This document shows positions 31,338 to 42,955 of a stretch of 64,000 bases of DNA, one piece after another. A program made the position numbers and the translations under genes. The first letter of the stretch is position 1, and every line of letters starts with the position of its first letter. The notes beneath the pieces were generated by a model. That model was not told the DNA's origin. It worked only from the letters and a program-made list of their open reading frames with translations, and did no database searches. This DNA comes from Terrihabitans soli (GTDB lineage: Bacteria > Pseudomonadota > Alphaproteobacteria > Rhizobiales > Methylopilaceae): the NCBI RefSeq assembly GCF_014191545.1, contig NZ_AP023361.1, positions 124,001 through 188,000 on the forward strand. The letters are read 5' to 3'.

Positions 31338-34292
31338 TTACGCGAAAGCCTCGTCGAGGAAGGCGCGGAGCTGAGCCTGATGTTTCGACATCTGGCCGAC
31401 AGCCGTCGATGCTGCGGCCGGGCGGCCGACATAACGCAGACGGCGATCCGAACCCTTCTTGCCGGAAGCCCAGCTCACATAGTGCTCGACGAAGAACCAG
31501 GCGCCCTGATTGCGCGGCTCTTCCTGACACCAGACGATCTCGGCGTTCTCGAAAGCCGCCAGTTCCTGCGCCAGCGATTTCGCCGGGAACGGATAGAGCT
31601 GTTCGATGCGCAGGATATAGACGTCGTCCACGCCGCGCTTTTCGCGCTCGTCGATGAGGTCGTAATAGACCTTGCCGGTGCACAGGATCAGGCGGCGGAT
31701 CTTCTTCGGCTCGACCAGGCCCTTGCCGCCGACGCGGGGGTCCGCATCGTCGTGCAGCCAGCGATGGAAGTAGGTGCCTTCGCCCATATGCTCGAGCTTC
31801 GAGACCGCCCGCTTGTGACGCAGAAGGCTTTTCGGCGTCATCAGGATGAGCGGCTTGCGGAAGTCGCGCTTCAGCTGACGCCGCAGGATGTGGAAGTAGT
31901 TCGACGGCGTCGTGCAGTTGGCGATCTGCATATTGTCTTCCGCCGCCATCTGCAGGAAGCGCTCAAGGCGCGCCGAGGAATGTTCCGGTCCCTGGCCTTC
32001 ATAGCCATGCGGCAGGAGCATTACGAGGCCCGACATGCGCAGCCATTTCCTCTCGGCGGAGGAGATGAACTGGTCGATGACGACCTGCGCGCCGTTGGCG
32101 AAATCGCCAAACTGCGCTTCCCACAAGGTCAGCGCGCTCGGCTCGGCCAGCGAATAGCCGTACTCGAAACCGAGCACCGCTTCTTCCGACAGCATCGAGT
32201 TGATGACCTCATAGCGCGCCTGTCCGTCCTTCACATGGTTGAAGGGTTTCCAGCGGGCATCGTTTTCCTGATCGGTGAGAACCGAGTGACGCTGCGAGAA
32301 GGTGCCGCGTTCGACGTCCTGTCCGGACAGGCGCACGGGATTGCCTTCGATGAGCAAGGACGAGAACGCCAGAGCCTCACCGGTCGCCCAGTCGATGCCT
32401 TCGCCGGTCTCGATCGCTTTCCTGCGGTTTTCGAGGAAGCGGCCGATCGTCTTGTGAAGGTGGAAGCCTTCGGGCGCGGTCGTGATCTTCTCGCCGATCT
32501 CGCGCAGGGTTGCGACCGGAACGCCGGTTGAGCCGCGGCGCGCATCCTCGACATCCTTGCCGGCGGGCTTCATGCCGGCCCAGCGGCCGTCGAGCCAGTC
32601 CGCCTTGTTCGGCAGATAGGATTGTCCGGTCTCGAACTCGGAATCGAGATGCGAGCGCCAGCCCGCCTTCATCTCCTCGACTTCGGCCTCGGTGATGACG
32701 GCCTCGGCGACGAGCTTGCGGGTGTAGATTTCCAGCGTCGTCGGATGCGAGCGGATCGCCCGGTACATCAGAGGCTGGGTAAAGCTCGGCTCATCGCCCT
32801 CGTTATGGCCGAAACGGCGATAGCAGAAGATATCGATGACGACCGGCTTCTTGAACTTCTGGCGGAATTCGGTCGCGATCTTGGCGGCAAAGGTCACCGC
32901 TTCCGGATCGTCGCCGTTCACGTGGAAGACCGGCGCTTCGACCATCTTCGCCACATCCGACGGATAGGGCGAGGAGCGCGCGACGCGCGGCGACGTCGTA
33001 AAGCCGATCTGGTTGTTGATGATGACGTGGATCGAGCCGCCGGTGCGGTGACCCTTCAGTCCCGAAAGCCCGAAGCATTCGGCAATGACGCCTTGGCCGG
33101 CAAAGGCCGCGTCGCCGTGGAGCAAGAGAGGCAGAACCTGTGTGCGTTCGGCGTCCTTGTGCTGGTCCTGCTTGGCGCGGACCTTTCCGAGAACGACGGG
33201 ATCGACGATTTCCAAATGCGAGGGGTTCGCCGTCAGCGACAGATGAACTTTGTTCGAGTCGAACTCGCGGTCGCTGGAGGCACCGAGATGGTACTTCACG
33301 TCGCCCGAGCCTTCGACTTCATCCGGGGTGGACGAGCCGCCCTTGAACTCATGGAACAGCGCGCGGTGCGGCTTGCCCATGACTTGCGTGAGCACGTTGA
33401 GGCGGCCGCGATGGGCCATGCCCAGCACGATCTCTTTGACGCCGAGATTGCCGCCGCGCTTGATGATCTGCTCGAGCGCCGGAATAAGAGCTTCGCCGCC
33501 GTCGAGGCCGAAGCGTTTGGTGCCGGTGAATTTGACGTCGAGGAATTTCTCGAAGCCTTCGGCCTCAACGAGCTTGTTGAGAATGGCGCGCTTGCCTTCC
33601 GGCGTGAACGCGATGGTCTTTTCCGGACCTTCGATGCGCTCCTGCACCCAGGCCTTCTCGGCCGGCGATGAGATGTGCATGAACTCGACGCCGAGCGTCG
33701 AGCAATAGGTGCGCTTCAGGATGGTCAGGATTTCGCGCATGGTCGCGAATTCCATGCCGAGCACATGGTCGAGGAAGATCTTGCGGTCGAGATCGGCCTC
33801 GGTGAAGCCGTAGCTCTCCGGATCGAGCTCCGGATGATCGCCGCGCGGTTCGAGCTTCAACGGGTCGAGATCGGCGGCGAGATGGCCGCGCATCCGGTAG
33901 GACCGGATCAGCATCAGCGCGCGGACGGAATCGCGCGTTGCGCGCTGCACGTCCTCCGGCAGGAGAGACTGGCCGGCCGACTGCGCCTTGGTTTCGATCT
34001 TTTCGCTGAGAACGCGCTCGGCTCCGCGGGCCACCTTCTCGGCGACTGCGGCCGAGCCGTTGACGGCGGCAAGCGGCGGCTGCGTCTCCGGACGTGTCCA
34101 GGAGGCGCCGCGCGCGATTTTCACCGCGTCTGCCGGGTGGTCGTTGAAGCCTGCGAAGAATTCCTGCCATTCGGCGTCAACCGAGGCGGGGTTCTCCTGA
34201 TAGCGGGCGTAGAGATCTTCGATATAGGGCGCATTACCGCCGTACAGGAAGGCGGTATTCAGAAAGGCCTGATTGGCCTGCTGGCGAGACAT
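31338..34292 (-). CDS. sucA: 2-oxoglutarate dehydrogenase E1
   Basis: 984 residues, TPP-dependent decarboxylation of 2-oxoglutarate. N-terminal motif SRQQANQAFLNTAFLYGGNA is the conserved E1o opening, and GMAHRGRLNVL, GDAAFAGQGV and LPHGYEGQGPEHSSARLERF are core E1 motifs. I use ATG 34292; the frame is open 26 codons upstream but that segment is not conserved. It lies directly after mdh (146-base gap) rather than after sucCD. Confidence 0.97.
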   Translation of the reverse strand: MSRQQANQAFLNTAFLYGGNAPYIEDLYARYQENPASVDAEWQEFFAGFNDHPADAVKIARGASWTRPETQPPLAAVNGSAAVAEKVARGAERVLSEKIETKAQSAGQSLLPEDVQRATRDSVRALMLIRSYRMRGHLAADLDPLKLEPRGDHPELDPESYGFTEADLDRKIFLDHVLGMEFATMREILTILKRTYCSTLGVEFMHISSPAEKAWVQERIEGPEKTIAFTPEGKRAILNKLVEAEGFEKFLDVKFTGTKRFGLDGGEALIPALEQIIKRGGNLGVKEIVLGMAHRGRLNVLTQVMGKPHRALFHEFKGGSSTPDEVEGSGDVKYHLGASSDREFDSNKVHLSLTANPSHLEIVDPVVLGKVRAKQDQHKDAERTQVLPLLLHGDAAFAGQGVIAECFGLSGLKGHRTGGSIHVIINNQIGFTTSPRVARSSPYPSDVAKMVEAPVFHVNGDDPEAVTFAAKIATEFRQKFKKPVVIDIFCYRRFGHNEGDEPSFTQPLMYRAIRSHPTTLEIYTRKLVAEAVITEAEVEEMKAGWRSHLDSEFETGQSYLPNKADWLDGRWAGMKPAGKDVEDARRGSTGVPVATLREIGEKITTAPEGFHLHKTIGRFLENRRKAIETGEGIDWATGEALAFSSLLIEGNPVRLSGQDVERGTFSQRHSVLTDQENDARWKPFNHVKDGQARYEVINSMLSEEAVLGFEYGYSLAEPSALTLWEAQFGDFANGAQVVIDQFISSAERKWLRMSGLVMLLPHGYEGQGPEHSSARLERFLQMAAEDNMQIANCTTPSNYFHILRRQLKRDFRKPLILMTPKSLLRHKRAVSKLEHMGEGTYFHRWLHDDADPRVGGKGLVEPKKIRRLILCTGKVYYDLIDEREKRGVDDVYILRIEQLYPFPAKSLAQELAAFENAEIVWCQEEPRNQGAWFFVEHYVSWASGKKGSDRRLRYVGRPAAASTAVGQMSKHQAQLRAFLDEAFA

Positions 34293-34438
34293 TTTGGTTT
34301 CCGACTGCGCAACGGCCCCACTCCTGGACGTTGCTGAGACAACTAACCCCCTTCGGGTAAAGTCGGCCATTACGCGCCGCGTTTCAACCCGAAACCGATT
34401 GTTCCTCTAAACTAAATGCGGTTTACGGCAGCCCGGTG

Positions 34439-36548
<2,110 letters not shown>

Positions 36549-36738
36549 TCAGGCCGAGGTTCCCAAGTACTGGATGCTGCAGACAGCAAGCTTTTTCAAC
36601 ATGTTGTGGCGCTAACCCCGCTTTTCTGAATCTTTTTTGCGACAGCCGGAACCTAAATCACCGATACGCGTTTTGCCCGCTTGACGTAAACACGTAATCC
36701 CTCACACTGATGCTCATCTCTGTGCGGGGGATTGGAAC

Positions 36739-37605
36739 GTGCGTCACGGGCTGATTTTCGCAGCCGCCATGCTGTGCGGGCTTGGAGCTGCGGCAAACAC
36801 TGCAGGAGCGGTGACGCTCGTCTCCGACGCGCGCCTGACGCTGCCGGAGTTTGCCCGCAAGTCGGGCCAGGATCCGGCGCTCTTCGAAAATCGCTACGCC
36901 GCCACCGGCATGATCGTCTGCTCGGGCGTCTATTCGACCGCACAGCTCACCGTGAAGAACGACGTCGTTACGACCGCGGCACATGCCTTCTACGACACCG
37001 ACGGCAATCCGCGCGGCGATCTCTCGACTTGCCATTTCAACGTGATGTCCGACGGCAAGCAGCTGCAGGTGCCGCTCGATGTCGCCTCGCTCGTCGTCGG
37101 CTCGCGCAATCCTTATGCGGTCGCGCCCGTCCACGACTGGGCGGTGGTGCGCCTCGTTCAGGCCGTGAAATCCGCTCAGCCCTACGGCATCAGCGAGCCG
37201 GGTCCGGTCGGCACCAATATTGTCATGCTCGCCCACCGCCATCGCGGCTGGGTGCATGACGGCGCCAAGGCCATCGAGCCGTGCGCCATCCGCGTCGAAA
37301 GCCTGACCGAAAAGGACATGCCGCGCGAGCTGGCGATTGACTGCTCGGCCGGCGAGGGCGCTTCGGGTTCGGCCATCATGGTGCCGGGCGAAGCGGGCGC
37401 GATGGTCGGCATTTATGTCGGCTGGCGCTCGACGCATCCGGACCGTCCCGGCCCGTTCTCGATGACGCATATGAATTTCGGCGTTGCCGTCGAAGGCCCG
37501 TTCCGCACTGCGATCGTTGCGATGACCTCGCCGCCGATCGTCGAGCAGATGCCGGCTCCGGCCGAGCACGCTGCGGCCGATACGGCCTCGACCCGTCTGC
37601 GCTGA
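36739..37605 (+). CDS. Exported trypsin-like serine protease
   Basis: 288 residues. Signal peptide about 1-24 (LIFAAAMLCGLGAAANTAGA). The chymotrypsin-fold triad is His82 (VVTTAAHAF), Asp133 (VHDWAVVRL) and Ser209 (AGEGASGSAI), with paired cysteines around. No PDZ domain, so not DegP-like. GTG at 36739 is the start. The upstream 190 bases are shared with divergent zapE. Substrate unknown; likely periplasmic or secreted. Confidence 0.85.
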   Translation: MRHGLIFAAAMLCGLGAAANTAGAVTLVSDARLTLPEFARKSGQDPALFENRYAATGMIVCSGVYSTAQLTVKNDVVTTAAHAFYDTDGNPRGDLSTCHFNVMSDGKQLQVPLDVASLVVGSRNPYAVAPVHDWAVVRLVQAVKSAQPYGISEPGPVGTNIVMLAHRHRGWVHDGAKAIEPCAIRVESLTEKDMPRELAIDCSAGEGASGSAIMVPGEAGAMVGIYVGWRSTHPDRPGPFSMTHMNFGVAVEGPFRTAIVAMTSPPIVEQMPAPAEHAAADTASTRLR

Positions 37606-37625
37606 TCTCTCTCTTCGATTTAAAC

Positions 37626-37651
37626 AAAAGGCCCGGGAGACCGGGCCTTTT
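37626..37651. terminator. Bidirectional terminator between protease and exported-protein genes
   Basis: AAAAGGCCCGG (37626-37636) and CCGGGCCTTTT (37641-37651) form an 11-bp stem with a 4-base loop, located between two convergent genes. Both strands end in a T run. Confidence 0.93.
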
Positions 37652-37664
37652 GCTTTTTAGGGGT

Positions 37665-38651
37665 TCAGTTCGCGGCGGCGAGCTGGCCGGGCGGGAAGAT
37701 GTTCTCGACCCCGAGCAAAGCGTTTGCGGTGTTGACCGTCTCCTGATCGAGCCGGCCCTGAACGACGCCCGAGAGCGCAACGGCCGCGGCCGTCGCATTT
37801 CCTTCCAGCACCGCGTGCTTGTAGGCGGCGAGCGCGTCGAGGCGTGAGGTGCGGGGCGCGGCTTCCACCGCGGCATGGGCGGCATGAATGCGCTCGCCGA
37901 GCGGCGAAGGGACCTTGTCGCTCTCACCCTTCTTCGCCGTATCGCCGGCCACCGCATCGGCGCGGTCGGCGCGCGCGATCTCGAGCAGGACTTCGGTATC
38001 CTGGGTGTCGACCGGCAGACCCAGAAGGTCGTTCACGACCGTCACCATGTCATGACGCGGCGTCTCGTTGGCGATGAGGCGGAGCAGCACGCCGGCGGTT
38101 TCGAGATCGCCCTCGCGGACCGTCTCCTTATAGGAAACGAGAAGCTCAAGCGTCGATTTCTTCTCGGCGCCGGTCAGGTGATCGGTCGCAAGCTGGCCGC
38201 GATCGATCCGCTCCATCGGCGAAAGTGCAGCGCGGCCGGCTTTCAGCTTCTGGCTCTTCAAGCTGGCGAGCTGCTTCTTCTTGCCCGGCGTCTTGGCGGC
38301 GGTCTTCTTCGGCTTAGCCTTAGCGGGTGCGCTGGCCTGCGCCGCGGGCTTTGCCGGCGCAGCCGCGGCTGCGGCCGCCGGCGCGGGATCGGTACGCACG
38401 CCGGGCGGCGGCGTTGCCGGGACCTTCTGCGGCGCGCCGCCCGTCGGCAGGCGATAGGTCGCTTGCGCCGGCACGGCTGCCGGTTTGGGGGAAGCTTTCG
38501 GCGCGGCGGTTTTAGCTGCCGGTTTCGGGGAAGCTTTGGCCCCCGCAACCTGCTTGGTCTGCTTCGCCGGTTTCGGCGGCACGGCTGCCAGCGCAGATTG
38601 GGTCAGAAGAAACGCGGCACAGAAAGTGAAAATGCCGGTGCGTAGGATCAT
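37665..38651 (-). CDS. Exported Ala/Pro/Lys-rich protein
   Basis: 328 residues, no family recognised. Signal peptide about 1-22 (IFTFCAAFLLTQSALA), then about 120 residues of Lys/Ala/Pro repeats reminiscent of histone H1 tails (KPAAKTAAPKASPKP, KPKKTAAKTPGKKK), and about 190 residues of acidic helical sequence in the C-terminal part. The basic tail could bind polyanions such as cell wall or DNA, but this is speculation. Ends convergently with the protease gene. Confidence 0.75.
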   Translation of the reverse strand: MILRTGIFTFCAAFLLTQSALAAVPPKPAKQTKQVAGAKASPKPAAKTAAPKASPKPAAVPAQATYRLPTGGAPQKVPATPPPGVRTDPAPAAAAAAAPAKPAAQASAPAKAKPKKTAAKTPGKKKQLASLKSQKLKAGRAALSPMERIDRGQLATDHLTGAEKKSTLELLVSYKETVREGDLETAGVLLRLIANETPRHDMVTVVNDLLGLPVDTQDTEVLLEIARADRADAVAGDTAKKGESDKVPSPLGERIHAAHAAVEAAPRTSRLDALAAYKHAVLEGNATAAAVALSGVVQGRLDQETVNTANALLGVENIFPPGQLAAAN

Positions 38652-38801
38652 GTCTTGAACCCGCGTCGGGACATTTGCGTCCCGAGAGATTGCCCAATGC
38701 GAGAACGCAGCGATCGGGCGATAAGTTGCGTGGTTCGGTCATGTCGCGCCAAAAGGGCGAAAAAGCGGCGCGCGGCTGCAGTCTTTAGACTGTTAACGGG
38801 T

Positions 38802-39584
38802 CTATACTTCCCGCTCCTGCATTAGCTTTTTGATTTCGACGATCGCCGCCGCCGGGTTCAGACCCTTCGGGCAAACATTGGCGCAGTTCATGATCGTATG
38901 GCAGCGGTACAGGCGGAAGGGATCTTCCAGAGTGTCCAGACGCTCGGCGAGACCCTCGTCGCGGCTGTCGATCATCCAGCGATAGGCCTGCAGCAGAGCG
39001 GCCGGGCCGAGATATTTCTCGCCGTTCCACCAATAGCTCGGGCACGAGGTCGAGCAGCAGGCGCACAGAATGCATTCGTAAAGACCGTCGAGCTTGTCGC
39101 GGTCTTCGGGGCTCTGCGCCCATTCCTTTTCCGGCGGCGCGGTCGAGGTCTTGAGGAAGGGCTCGATCAGATTGACCTGATTGTAGAAGGTCGACAGATC
39201 CGGAACGAGATCCTTGATCACCGGCATATGCGGCAGCGGGTAGATCTTGATGACGTTCTCGCCGACTTCGTCCATGCCCTTGGTGCAGGCGAGCGTATTG
39301 GCGCCGTTGATGTTCATCGAGCACGAACCGCAAATGCCCTCGCGGCAGGAGCGGCGGAAAGTCAGGCTCGAGTCGATCTCGTTCTTTATGTAAATCAGCC
39401 CGTCGAGGATCATCGGCCCGCAATGTTCGCGGTCGACCCAATAGGTGTCGATCTTCGGGTTCTCGCCGTCATCCGGGTTCCAGCGATAGATGCGGAACTC
39501 CGTCAGCGTTTTCGCACCCTCGGGCTTCGGCCAGGCCGTGCCTTCCTTGATGCGGGAATTTTTGGGGAGAGTGAACTCAGCCAT
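38802..39584 (-). CDS. sdhB: Succinate dehydrogenase iron-sulfur subunit
   Basis: 260 residues. 2Fe-2S motif [20 protein letters not shown], then the 4Fe-4S/3Fe-4S cysteine motifs [17 protein letters not shown] and [17 protein letters not shown] are intact. Electron carrier between SdhA and the quinone. Normally sdhB follows sdhA within a few tens of bases; here it is separated by about 1.2 kb of foreign-looking DNA. An AGGA element 13 bases before the start could be the Shine-Dalgarno. Confidence 0.97.
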   Translation of the reverse strand: MAEFTLPKNSRIKEGTAWPKPEGAKTLTEFRIYRWNPDDGENPKIDTYWVDREHCGPMILDGLIYIKNEIDSSLTFRRSCREGICGSCSMNINGANTLACTKGMDEVGENVIKIYPLPHMPVIKDLVPDLSTFYNQVNLIEPFLKTSTAPPEKEWAQSPEDRDKLDGLYECILCACCSTSCPSYWWNGEKYLGPAALLQAYRWMIDSRDEGLAERLDTLEDPFRLYRCHTIMNCANVCPKGLNPAAAIVEIKKLMQEREV

Positions 39585-39715
39585 GGTCGGATTTTCCTAT
39601 AACGTCTTGGCAGGTCAAGAGGCTCAAGTGAGTTGCTTCACCGCGTGCTTGCACCGAACAAAATTTCAACTGATGAGTATGGCTACATGCCCACGCATCT
39701 CTAATAAGAAGCCAA

Positions 39716-40231
39716 GTGATCAAGGATCGACCCTCCCAGCTTTTGTCTAGCCCCGGCTACGACACGCTCCCAGCTCTACCTATCTCCTTGGACCTTTCCT
39801 CGGTTCCAAACTGGATCAAGCTATCGATGCTGCACCTTAGTGGCGTGCAGCCGCTCACATCAGAGATGGCCGAAGCCGCGGAATACATACTTGAGGACAG
39901 ACCGTCTGATGGCGAACTCGCGTTGTATCGAGCCAAAGGAACGCAATTCCAAATCATTTCTGTCGTCACCAGTGTTGCGGCTTTCCGAACGATCGAGGGT
40001 GTCCCTTCCGGAGTGCCATACGCCATCTCTTTGATACCAGCGACGAAGCGCGATCGAGTGTCCCTGGTTAACGTCGACTATGTGGAGAACATCAGTCTCA
40101 ACCACCATCTCCAAGAGGTTCAGCCTTGTTACTACAAATTCGATCCCTTCACGGGGGCTGGGGGATGTTCGGGCCCATCGCGCTTTTGGGTGAAAAGCAG
40201 AGGGAAGGTTTCGCAGACGAGATCGGCATAG
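39716..40231 (+). CDS. N-terminal part of a putative nuclease-like gene, frameshifted
   Basis: 171 residues from GTG 39716; the real protein is probably this part joined to the next frame at about 40160. I do not recognise the domain. It is soluble, moderately acidic and without signal peptide. The last residues (SGPSRFWVKSRGKVSQTRSA) look like out-of-frame reading after the frameshift, while the sequence before, YYKFDPFTGAGG, continues naturally as MFGPIALLGEKQ in the other frame. GC content is visibly lower than in the neighbouring sdh genes. Opposite in orientation to sdhA and sdhB, so probably acquired. Confidence 0.5.
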   Translation: MIKDRPSQLLSSPGYDTLPALPISLDLSSVPNWIKLSMLHLSGVQPLTSEMAEAAEYILEDRPSDGELALYRAKGTQFQIISVVTSVAAFRTIEGVPSGVPYAISLIPATKRDRVSLVNVDYVENISLNHHLQEVQPCYYKFDPFTGAGGCSGPSRFWVKSRGKVSQTRSA

Positions 40232-40755
40232 TTACAGACATGTACTACATGCAGACAGAATTCGATCCTGACCAAGTTCTAACGGTGAACTTGGGAATGG
40301 AAGATGGCGCGCCTCTCCGCAAATACATCCGTCATCGTACTAGGTTGACCTGCACTCCCTTCAATAGGCTTGAGGCGCGCCGAATTTGGGGCGCTGGTTC
40401 ACCAATTGAGCTGTTTCTGATGCAGGGCTTGCTGCAGCGCGGCCATTCTCCGACGCTTCAAATGCTCCTCTATGACGATGGGTCAACATATCCGTGCCTG
40501 TATCACCTTTGGGCTGAGAGCAACGCGAACACTCCAGGCTTTATCACCGAGTCGGACTTCTTCTTTCCCGAGCAAAGGGTCGCTGTATTCTGCGATTCAA
40601 CCCGGCATCACCGCAGCAGAAAGGCTGCAAAGAAGGACTATGCAATCAATGATCGGCTTGCTGCAGCGGGCTTCACGCCGGTCCGAGTTCCTGGCTCCTT
40701 GATCGTGAGAGATATCGATTCCGCAGTGGCCATGGTGTGTGAGGCTCTAGAGTGA
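40165..40755 (+). CDS. C-terminal part of the putative PD-(D/E)XK (Vsr/DUF559-like) nuclease
   Basis: The open frame runs from 40126; ATG 40165 directly follows a G5 run. Its end resembles Vsr/DUF559-type PD-(D/E)XK endonucleases: Glu95 in GSPIELFLMQ, Asp144 in TESDFFFPEQ, Asp157 in RVAVFCDSTRHH, then a helix with DYAINDRLAAAGFTPVRVP (residue numbers count from 40126). Predicted metal-dependent DNA endonuclease core. No partner methyltransferase or other defence gene is adjacent. Together with the preceding frame it would encode about 345 residues. Family assignment is by motif layout only. Confidence 0.55.
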   Translation: MFGPIALLGEKQREGFADEIGIVTDMYYMQTEFDPDQVLTVNLGMEDGAPLRKYIRHRTRLTCTPFNRLEARRIWGAGSPIELFLMQGLLQRGHSPTLQMLLYDDGSTYPCLYHLWAESNANTPGFITESDFFFPEQRVAVFCDSTRHHRSRKAAKKDYAINDRLAAAGFTPVRVPGSLIVRDIDSAVAMVCEALE

Positions 40756-40776
40756 GCATTTGAGGCGCTAGAGGAT

Positions 40777-42573
40777 TCAATACACCCGCTTTCTCGGCGC
40801 GATGTATTCGACTTCGTCGGTCAGCGTGTAGGAGTGCACCGGGCGGTAGTCGATCGTCACCTTGCGGGCGTTCGTGTCGGCCCAGGCGAGCGTGTGCTTC
40901 ATCCAGTCGCCGTCATTGCGGTCCGGGAAGTCTTCGCGCGCATGGGCGCCGCGGCTTTCCTCGCGGTTCAGCGCGCTGTCGACCGTCACAACGGCCTGGG
41001 CGATCAGATTGTCGAATTCCAGCGTTTCGATGAGATCGGAATTCCAGACCAGCGAGCGGTCGGAGATTCTGACGTCCTCGGCCGAATCCCACACTTTGTG
41101 AATCAGCTCTTTGCCTTCCGCCAGAACTTCGCCGGTGCGGAACACCGCGCAATTCGACTGCATGACGCGCTGCATATCGAGGCGCAGCTTTGCCGTCGGC
41201 GTCTTGCCGTTGGAATTGCGGATGCGGTCGAGGCGGTCGAGCGCCTTGTCCGCTGAATCCTTCGGCAGCTCCGGCTGGGGCGAGGAGGGCTTGATGATCT
41301 CGGCGCAGCGCTGGCCGGCGGCGCGCCCGAAGACGATGAGGTCGGTCAGCGAGTTCGAGCCGAGACGGTTTGCGCCGTGCACCGACACGCAGGCGCCTTC
41401 GCCGAGTGCCATCATGCCGGGCACGACAAAATCCGGATCGCCGTTTTTCTTGGTCAGCACTTCGCCGTGATAATTCGTCGGGATGCCGCCCATATTGTAA
41501 TGGACGGTCGGAATGACCGGGATCGGCTCACGCGTGATGTCGACGCCGGCAAAGATCTTGGCGCTTTCCGAGATGCCGGGCAGGCGCTCATGCAGCACCG
41601 CCGGGTCGATATGCTCGAGATGCAGCAGGATGTGATCCTTGTGGCGGCCGCAGCCGCGGCCTTCGCGGATCTCGATCGTCATGGCGCGCGAGACGACATC
41701 GCGCGAGGCGAGGTCTTTTGCGTGCGGCGCATAACGCTCCATGAAGCGTTCGTTCTCGGAATTCGTCAGATATCCGCCTTCGCCGCGCGCGCCTTCGGTG
41801 ATGAGGCAGCCCGAGCCGTAAATGCCCGACGGATGGAACTGCACGAATTCCATATCCTGCAGCGGCAGGCCGGCGCGCAGCACCATGCCGCCGCCATCGC
41901 CGGTGCAGGTATGCGCCGAGGTCGCGGAGAAATAGGCGCGTCCGTAGCCGCCGGTCGCCAGCACCGTCATATGGGAGCGGAAGCGGTGGATCGTGCCGTC
42001 ATCCATCTTCAGCGCGATGACGCCGCGGCAGCGGCCTTCCTCATCCATGATGAGATCGAGTGCAAAATACTCGATGAAGAATTCGGAGCTATGCTTCACG
42101 CACTGTCCATACAGGGTATGGAGGATGGCGTGGCCGGTGCGGTCGGCGGCGGCGCAGGTGCGCTGCGCGGCACCGCCCTGGCCGTATTCCGTCGTCATGC
42201 CGCCGAAGGGGCGCTGATAGATCTTGCCGTCTTCGGTGCGCGAGAAGGGCACGCCCCAGTGCTCGAGCTCATAGACGGCGGCCGGCGCATTGCGGCAGAG
42301 ATATTCGATGGCGTCCTGATCGCCGAGCCAGTCCGATCCCTTGATGGTGTCGAACATGTGCCAGCGCCATTCGTCCGGCGACATATTGCCGAGCGCCGCC
42401 GACATGCCGCCTTGCGCTGCGACGGTGTGCGAACGCGTCGGAAAAACTTTTGTCAGGCAGGCGGTGCGAAGGCCGGCCGAAGACGAGCCGAGCACGGCAC
42501 GCAGGCCGGCGCCGCCGGCGCCGACGACGACCACATCATAGGTGTGGTCCACGATCGGATAGGCGTCCGCCAT
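40777..42573 (-). CDS. sdhA: Succinate dehydrogenase flavoprotein subunit
   Basis: 598 residues. FAD-binding [18 protein letters not shown], the covalent-flavin His in [13 protein letters not shown], and active-site segments [11 protein letters not shown] and REGRGCG are intact. ATG at 42573 ([14 protein letters not shown]) is chosen; the open frame upstream overlaps sdhD and is not conserved. It oxidises succinate and passes electrons to SdhB. Its stop faces the stop of the inserted nuclease-like gene. Confidence 0.98.
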   Translation of the reverse strand: MADAYPIVDHTYDVVVVGAGGAGLRAVLGSSSAGLRTACLTKVFPTRSHTVAAQGGMSAALGNMSPDEWRWHMFDTIKGSDWLGDQDAIEYLCRNAPAAVYELEHWGVPFSRTEDGKIYQRPFGGMTTEYGQGGAAQRTCAAADRTGHAILHTLYGQCVKHSSEFFIEYFALDLIMDEEGRCRGVIALKMDDGTIHRFRSHMTVLATGGYGRAYFSATSAHTCTGDGGGMVLRAGLPLQDMEFVQFHPSGIYGSGCLITEGARGEGGYLTNSENERFMERYAPHAKDLASRDVVSRAMTIEIREGRGCGRHKDHILLHLEHIDPAVLHERLPGISESAKIFAGVDITREPIPVIPTVHYNMGGIPTNYHGEVLTKKNGDPDFVVPGMMALGEGACVSVHGANRLGSNSLTDLIVFGRAAGQRCAEIIKPSSPQPELPKDSADKALDRLDRIRNSNGKTPTAKLRLDMQRVMQSNCAVFRTGEVLAEGKELIHKVWDSAEDVRISDRSLVWNSDLIETLEFDNLIAQAVVTVDSALNREESRGAHAREDFPDRNDGDWMKHTLAWADTNARKVTIDYRPVHSYTLTDEVEYIAPRKRVY

Positions 42574-42574
42574 C

Positions 42575-42955
42575 TCAGCCACCAAGTCCGATCTTGAGCA
42601 GGAAATAAAACGCCGCCGCAGCGCCGCCATAGGAGAAGAAGATGTTGGCGCCGACCATGAGCTTTTTCATCGTTTTGTCGTGCACGTAGTCGTCGATGAC
42701 GTTCTGCATGCCAAGACGCATATGTTTCGCATTGGCGAGGATAAAGAAGAACAGCGGCACTGCGATGAAGGGCGAGGCGATGGCGTCCGTCACCTGCGCA
42801 TGATCGGCATCCTTCATCGCGATCAGAAAGCCGATGAGGAAGACGGTCAGCGGCAAAAGCGCGACCGAGGTCAGCTTCAGGAGCCAGTATTCGCGCGTGC
42901 CGGTGCCTGATGCGCCGAGACCGCGGACGCGGGCAAAGGGTGTGCGGGCGACCAT
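42575..42955 (-). CDS. sdhD: Succinate dehydrogenase membrane anchor subunit
   Basis: 126 residues with three membrane helices. [21 protein letters not shown] is the usual alphaproteobacterial SdhD opening, and [20 protein letters not shown] holds heme/quinone-site residues. ATG 42953-42955 overlaps the sdhC stop, so sdhC and sdhD are coupled. Its stop is one base before the sdhA start. Confidence 0.95.
   Translation of the reverse strand: MVARTPFARVRGLGASGTGTREYWLLKLTSVALLPLTVFLIGFLIAMKDADHAQVTDAIASPFIAVPLFFFILANAKHMRLGMQNVIDDYVHDKTMKKLMVGANIFFSYGGAAAAFYFLLKIGLGG

Noticed and set aside
40153-40165. Programmed -1 frameshift signal in the nuclease-like gene
   Set aside because: The heptamer does not fit X-XXY-YYZ because the base before GGG-GGA is T. 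A mutation or sequencing error is simpler.
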